Source of the DNA: Candidatus Scybalocola fimicaballi
GTDB lineage: Bacteria > Bacteroidota > Bacteroidia > Bacteroidales > Paludibacteraceae
NCBI GenBank assembly: GCA_002317115.1
Contig: DCIP01000218.1
Coordinates: forward strand, 1 to 10,613
Direction: 5' to 3'
DNA: 10,613 nt
The position numbers were made by a program, and so were the translations under genes. How positions within the stretch are numbered: the first letter of the stretch is position 1; each line of letters begins with the position of its first letter. Below the pieces are notes generated by a model. The model did not search any database. It saw only the letters and a list, made by a program, of their open reading frames with translations, and was not told where the DNA came from. Below, piece by piece: positions 7,084-10,613 of the stretch.

Positions 7084-8226
7084 ATGTCACTATACAGAGA
7101 TTTGCTTAAACGCATAGACCAATTGAGCTATGGTTTCCCTAAATCGTTTATCGGAGCTGATCTGCTGCTTATAAAGAAAATATTCGCAGAAGAAGATGCT
7201 CGCGACTATCTTCTCATGGGCAAAACTGATGAGGATGGGAAATTCAAGCCTCGTTACGAGACTGCTCATGAATATGCTGAGAGAAACGGATTCACTGACG
7301 AAGAGGCCAAGGAGAAACTAGACCGTATGGCTATGCGTGGTCTTATCTTCCGTCGACATCGTGAACATGGCGATGAGTATGGACAGTTTCCATTTGTAAT
7401 GGGATTCCTTGAGTGGCAAGGAAAACGAACTGGAGAGAAGTCTTGGCTTTGGTACACAATGCTTTACATGATGTTCTCTCGTTGGGGAAAACGAATGACA
7501 CAAACAATGCCATTCTACAGAACAATTCCTCAGCGTCCTCAGATGGTGCAGGGTTCGGTCATCAAACCTTACGACAACATTGAGGCTCTTCTCGACAAAC
7601 ACACTCGTTTTGCGGTAGGTCAATGTATTTGCCGAACTATGGATAGAGCTATTCCAGGAAACAAATGCAACCACCCTACTGAGACATGTATAGAGACCGA
7701 CGATTATGCGACATTCTTCATTGAGACTGGTATCGGTCGTGAAATCACAAAAGAGGAGGCTCTACAGATTCTTCGTGACGGAGAGAAGGACGGTCGTATT
7801 ATTCAGGCTACCAACTCCCAAGATGGAGAGAACTTCTGTTCTTGTTGTGGTTGCGGATGCGGAATGTTGAACATGCGTAAGCTATTCCCTGGCCCTGCAA
7901 ACAACATCTGGAGCAACCATTATTGCGAAATAGACTACGACAAATGTATCGGTTGTGGCAAGTGTGTCTCACGTTGTCCATTCGGATACATCAAACAGGA
8001 AAAGAAGGCGACATGGACAAACGCCAATGGCAAGTTAGTCAAGAAAGTAACCATTGACCAGAATGCTTGTTTGGGATGTGGACTTTGCGTGTCTACTTGT
8101 CCAACTAAAGCGATGTGTCTTCGTCAGAAACCTGAAGATAAGCTTTACACTCCTCCTGAGACTTACGATGACGCAATGGAAATCTGGGAGGCTGAAACTA
8201 AAAAAGATTATAACAAGTTTAAATAA
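7084..8226 (+). CDS. Multi-cluster 4Fe-4S protein
   Basis: This 380-residue protein is an electron carrier of a family seen in anaerobes but with no well-known name. Residues 60-95 look like a small helical/winged-helix segment. Next comes a cysteine array: CIC at 181-183, Cys195 and Cys202, followed by FCSCCGCGCG at 251-260 with Cys252, 254, 255, 257 and 259. The C-terminal third is a standard two-cluster ferredoxin with Cys288, 291, 294, 298 (CIGCGKCVSRCP) and Cys329, 332, 335, 339 (CLGCGLCVSTCP). Thus two 4Fe-4S clusters are certain, and one or more extra metal sites are likely in the 181-259 array. No signal peptide is seen, so it is cytoplasmic. The stop at 8226 lies 2 bases before the OYE gene, which argues for a tight partnership: it probably feeds electrons into that flavin reductase. 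The specific redox partner is inferred. Confidence 0.88.
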   Translation: MSLYRDLLKRIDQLSYGFPKSFIGADLLLIKKIFAEEDARDYLLMGKTDEDGKFKPRYETAHEYAERNGFTDEEAKEKLDRMAMRGLIFRRHREHGDEYGQFPFVMGFLEWQGKRTGEKSWLWYTMLYMMFSRWGKRMTQTMPFYRTIPQRPQMVQGSVIKPYDNIEALLDKHTRFAVGQCICRTMDRAIPGNKCNHPTETCIETDDYATFFIETGIGREITKEEALQILRDGEKDGRIIQATNSQDGENFCSCCGCGCGMLNMRKLFPGPANNIWSNHYCEIDYDKCIGCGKCVSRCPFGYIKQEKKATWTNANGKLVKKVTIDQNACLGCGLCVSTCPTKAMCLRQKPEDKLYTPPETYDDAMEIWEAETKKDYNKFK

Positions 8227-8228
8227 CC

Positions 8229-9455
8229 ATGGAAGATTCAAAACTTTTCACACCATTCAAACTTGGACCTATCACTCTACGCAACCGCACAATCCGTGCC
8301 GCTGCATTTGAGTCGATGGGAAAGGACTTCGGTCCGACACAGGCACTTAAAGACTATCATGTATCATTGGCAAAGGGAGGAATCGGTATGACTACCCTTG
8401 CCTACGCATCTGTCAACCGTAGTGGAATCTCATTCAACAGTCAGCTTTGGCTACGAGACGAAATCGTGCCTGGTCTACGCGATATCACAGACGCCATCCA
8501 CGCCGAAGGCGCAGCTGCCAGTATACAGATTGGCCACTGCGGCAATATGTCACACTATTTCACCGCTGGTTGTATGCCTGTTGGCCCCTCTACTGGTTTC
8601 AACCTATATTCTCCAACTTTCGTACGTGGACTTCGCAAAAGTGAGCTTCCAGGTATAGCCAAAGACTTTGGAAAGGCTGTAGAGGTGGCACACAATGCCG
8701 GTTTTGATGCCGTAGAGGTACACGTCGGACATGGATACCTTATTTCACAGTTCTTATGCCCCGACATCAACCATCGTCGCGATGAATTCGGAGGATCTTT
8801 GGAAAACCGTATGCGTTTCATGAACATGTGTCTTGACGAATGTGTTGAGATGGGAGCCAAATATGGTATGGCGGTCACAGTGAAGCACAACATGGAGGAT
8901 GGATTCAAGGGAGGCATTGAGATTCCGGAATCTATTGAAATAGCAAAAGAAATTGAACGACGTGGAGTTCATGCCATCACCCTATCTTCTGGATTTGTTT
9001 CTAAGACTCCAATGGCAGTAATGCGTGGTAGAATCCCGACAAAGACAATGGTTCACTACATGCCAATGAAGTCTCTTCCTCAGAAGATTGTCATCTCTCT
9101 ATTCGGAGACTGGATGATCAAGACATGGCCATACGAGGAATGCTTCTTCCTTGAGAACGCAAAGAAATTCCGCAACGAGGTGAACATACCGTTGATTTAT
9201 GTGGGCGGACTTGTATCTCGTGAAGGCATCGAGAAAGTAATGGGAGAAGGTTTTGAATTAGTACAGATGGCCCGTGCACTAGTCAACGACCCTGCGTTCG
9301 TCAATAAGCTTAAAGCTGGTGATATGGCGACTCGTTCTGGTTGCGACCATCGTCTATATTGCGTTGCTCGCATGTATTCCGACAAGATGGTTTGCTGCCA
9401 CAACTGTAAGGATATCCCTGAAAATTTATGGGACGAATTAAGAAAGATACAGTAA
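8229..9455 (+). CDS. Old Yellow Enzyme family flavin oxidoreductase (TIM barrel only)
   Basis: OYE-family enzymes use FMN to reduce activated C=C bonds. This 408-residue protein starts with the typical LFTPFKLGPITLRNR (6-20), has the active-site VEVHVGHGYLISQF (162-175, His165, His168, Tyr170) and the family signature NHRRDEFGGSLENR (181-194), and ends the barrel with YVGGLVS (324-330) and the phosphate-binding MARALVNDP (347-355). It is closest in logic to the barrel of BaiCD/BaiH and 2,4-dienoyl-CoA reductase, but those are about 640-670 residues long with a C-terminal FAD/NAD(P) domain that is absent here. A C-terminal cysteine cluster remains: Cys372, Cys378, Cys389, Cys390 and Cys393, with Arg375 where the usual CxxC motif has its second cysteine. 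Electrons therefore probably come from a separate protein, most simply the iron-sulfur protein encoded 2 bases upstream. A steroid enone or dienone reductase is a reasonable guess. Confidence 0.93.
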   Translation: MEDSKLFTPFKLGPITLRNRTIRAAAFESMGKDFGPTQALKDYHVSLAKGGIGMTTLAYASVNRSGISFNSQLWLRDEIVPGLRDITDAIHAEGAAASIQIGHCGNMSHYFTAGCMPVGPSTGFNLYSPTFVRGLRKSELPGIAKDFGKAVEVAHNAGFDAVEVHVGHGYLISQFLCPDINHRRDEFGGSLENRMRFMNMCLDECVEMGAKYGMAVTVKHNMEDGFKGGIEIPESIEIAKEIERRGVHAITLSSGFVSKTPMAVMRGRIPTKTMVHYMPMKSLPQKIVISLFGDWMIKTWPYEECFFLENAKKFRNEVNIPLIYVGGLVSREGIEKVMGEGFELVQMARALVNDPAFVNKLKAGDMATRSGCDHRLYCVARMYSDKMVCCHNCKDIPENLWDELRKIQ

Positions 9456-9458
9456 ACG

Positions 9459-10271
9459 ATGAAAAACATCATAATTACAGGAGCTTCAGGTAGTGTAGGT
9501 GCAGCCGCAACCCGTGCTTTGGCACAACAAGGTTGGCATGTCATCATGGCCTGCCGCGACGTGAACAAAGGCGAAATTGTGCGACAGGAGATACTCAGCC
9601 AAAATCCGTCTGCAAGTATTGAATTACGTGAGCTTGAGATGTCTTCTCGGGAATCCATACAACGATTTGCAGATGGACTAAACGGGACAACTGTCGATGC
9701 TCTTTTCAACAATGCCGGTATAAAGGCTCACAAATATGCAGAGTCTGCAGATGGCATAGAGCAAGACATGGCCGTCAACTACATCGGACCAGCTATGCTG
9801 ACTGAGCTTATTCTGCCACTGATACCCAACGGTGGCAGCATTGTAAACATGGTATCGTTGACATGCAGATTTGCCAAACTTAACATCAACTGGAGGAATC
9901 GCAAGGCAGAAGACTTTAGCCAACTTGGATTCTACAGTACATCTAAACTTGCTTTTTTGTACTACTCCATCGGACTTGCCAAACGCAATCCGCAGCTTAA
10001 TGTCAACGTTTCTGATCCTGGTATAGTCAACAGCAATATGATCAGTATGGGGCAATGGTATGACCCATTGGCTGATATATTCTTCCGTCCATTCATCAAA
10101 ACACCGGAGCAGGGAGCTGTATCGTCGCTCAATGCGATAAACCATACCGGTAGTCTTGAATATTTTGTGGGGAAAAGCCACAGCAAAATTGCCAAGAAAT
10201 ATCTTGAATCTCCACTCGTTGATCAGCTTTGGCAACAGTTCAACTCAGATTTTTATTCTATTATCAAATAA
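9459..10271 (+). CDS. SDR of the retinol dehydrogenase / protochlorophyllide reductase type
   Basis: The 270-residue protein is an SDR distinct from the one at 32-799. It has TGASGSVG at residues 7-14, ACRD at 31-34 where Arg33 suggests preference for NADP(H), NNAG at 84-87, Asn107 of the NYxG motif, Ser133, and YSTSK with Tyr159 and Lys163. The 26-residue spacing between Ser133 and Tyr159 is longer than in ordinary classical SDRs and typical of the retinol dehydrogenase/protochlorophyllide oxidoreductase-like group. The DPG motif after the active site is at 186-188. No membrane anchor is evident. The start ATG at 9459 is 3 bases after the OYE stop. It may catalyse a second hydroxyl/keto step on the same molecule at another position or with the opposite stereochemistry; light-dependent protochlorophyllide reduction is not implied. 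Confidence 0.92.
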   Translation: MKNIIITGASGSVGAAATRALAQQGWHVIMACRDVNKGEIVRQEILSQNPSASIELRELEMSSRESIQRFADGLNGTTVDALFNNAGIKAHKYAESADGIEQDMAVNYIGPAMLTELILPLIPNGGSIVNMVSLTCRFAKLNINWRNRKAEDFSQLGFYSTSKLAFLYYSIGLAKRNPQLNVNVSDPGIVNSNMISMGQWYDPLADIFFRPFIKTPEQGAVSSLNAINHTGSLEYFVGKSHSKIAKKYLESPLVDQLWQQFNSDFYSIIK

Positions 10272-10276
10272 TTCCT

Positions 10277-10609
10277 ATGTGTTGTTTTATTGTACCTCTT
10301 GCACAAGCTATTGCTACAACAGCAGTACGTTGTAATAACAAGAAAAATATAGAGGAAGGCAATTGCCATCCGTTAGTGCAGAACCTTCCAAAGTTTGAAC
10401 TTATGCTTTGGGGCGGAACTGCCATGCTCGTCGTCGACCATATCATAAACGGTGAAATAGTTCCATTCTGGCCTTTCTTCACTGCACTGAATGAAGACGG
10501 TGGTGTATACACAATGCTATCTGAGATGCTTACAGTAGGAGTACCAATGTCCATTGTTGTGACTGCGATTTATGCAGCAATGTGTCTTAAACCATCTTGG
10601 AAGCATTAA
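10277..10609 (+). CDS. Small membrane protein of unknown function
   Basis: The 110-residue product begins at ATG 10277, five bases after the preceding stop; the frame is open further upstream to 10229, but that would overlap the SDR gene by 43 bases and add a less plausible N-terminus. Hydrophobic segments lie at about residues 2-15 (CCFIVPLAQAIATT), 42-56 (around MLWGGTAMLVVDHI) and 80-102 (a segment with LTVGVPMSIVVTAIYAAM), separated by polar loops, so two to three membrane passes are likely. An early CC pair and a conserved-looking LWGG...VDHIINGE block stand out, the latter with an in-membrane Asp-His. I do not recognise a named family, though similar short proteins seem to occur in other anaerobes. 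It could anchor the pathway enzymes or help move the substrate across the membrane; that is only suggested by position. Confidence 0.75.
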   Translation: MCCFIVPLAQAIATTAVRCNNKKNIEEGNCHPLVQNLPKFELMLWGGTAMLVVDHIINGEIVPFWPFFTALNEDGGVYTMLSEMLTVGVPMSIVVTAIYAAMCLKPSWKH

Positions 10610-10613
10610 TTTT

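Larger units (their letters stand above)
32..10609 (+). other. Single co-directional gene block, probable operon
   Basis: All genes run on the + strand. Junctions are: SDR/lipocalin-like overlap of 16 bases, then gaps of 42, 4, 4, 22, 22, 53, 2, 3 and 5 bases. Stop-start junctions such as TGAAACGATG (4846 region) and TAAACGATG (9453 region) show near-coupled translation with no purine-rich ribosome binding site, a pattern common in Bacteroidota. No transposase, tRNA, integrase or strand switch interrupts the block. No promoter or terminator is seen within it, so both ends of the transcription unit probably lie outside the window. Confidence 0.8.

Noticed and set aside
9197..9712. Minus-strand open frame (171 codons) spanning the OYE-SDR junction
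   Set aside because: It crosses two well-supported plus-strand genes and has a low-complexity Ser/Arg/Cys-rich translation with no family resemblance.
9678..10235. Long open frame on the minus strand (185 codons) opposite the second SDR
   Set aside because: The plus-strand frame has complete SDR motifs and family length, while the minus-strand translation has no recognisable motif or domain. It is a shadow frame.
9459..10271. Annotation as protochlorophyllide reductase
   Set aside because: Resemblance is to the broad SDR subgroup that shares the spacing of active-site residues; there is no chlorophyll biosynthesis context.

Overview
The window is a single block of ten or eleven protein-coding genes, all on the + strand. 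Gaps are 2 to 53 bases or short overlaps, so it reads as one operon with no visible promoter or terminator inside; the first gene starts 32 bases in and the last ends four bases before the edge, so the operon probably continues on both sides. Base composition is moderate to AT-rich. Most start codons lack a GGAGG-type Shine-Dalgarno sequence (for example the stop-start junctions at 4846-4851 and 9455-9459), and the protein style fits an anaerobic member of the Bacteroidota, plausibly from a gut. That taxonomic guess is an inference, not something proven by a marker gene.

Layout from left to right: (1) 32-799, a classical short-chain dehydrogenase/reductase (SDR) with a hydrophobic C-terminus; (2) 784-1899, a lipocalin-like CrtC/AttH/DUF7064-type protein; (3) 1942-4335, a large ATP-dependent phosphotransferase with the rifampin-phosphotransferase domain layout; (4) 4340-4846, a small NTF2/SnoaL-fold protein that closely resembles BaiE, the bile acid 7-alpha-dehydratase, with every catalytic residue in place; (5) 4851-5918, a flavodoxin-ferredoxin fusion (EFR1 type); (6) 5941-6324 and 6347-7030, HypA and HypB, the nickel-delivery pair; (7) 7084-8226, a cysteine-rich multi-cluster iron-sulfur protein; (8) 8229-9455, an Old Yellow Enzyme (OYE) family flavin reductase without the usual NAD(P)H/FAD domain; (9) 9459-10271, a second SDR of the retinol dehydrogenase / protochlorophyllide reductase type; (10) 10277-10609, a small membrane protein.

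Taken together this looks like an undescribed anaerobic pathway that oxidises, dehydrates and reduces a hydroxylated, probably polycyclic and hydrophobic molecule such as a steroid, bile acid or terpenoid. The logic parallels the clostridial bai (bile acid-inducible) pathway: SDR for hydroxyl/keto exchange, BaiE-like enzyme for water elimination, OYE for alkene reduction. The differences are notable. There is no CoA ligase or CoA transferase in view, an ATP-dependent phosphotransferase sits directly before the dehydratase gene, electrons seem to come through dedicated flavodoxin/iron-sulfur proteins, and a nickel chaperone pair is embedded although no nickel enzyme is visible. The substrate is unknown from sequence alone.
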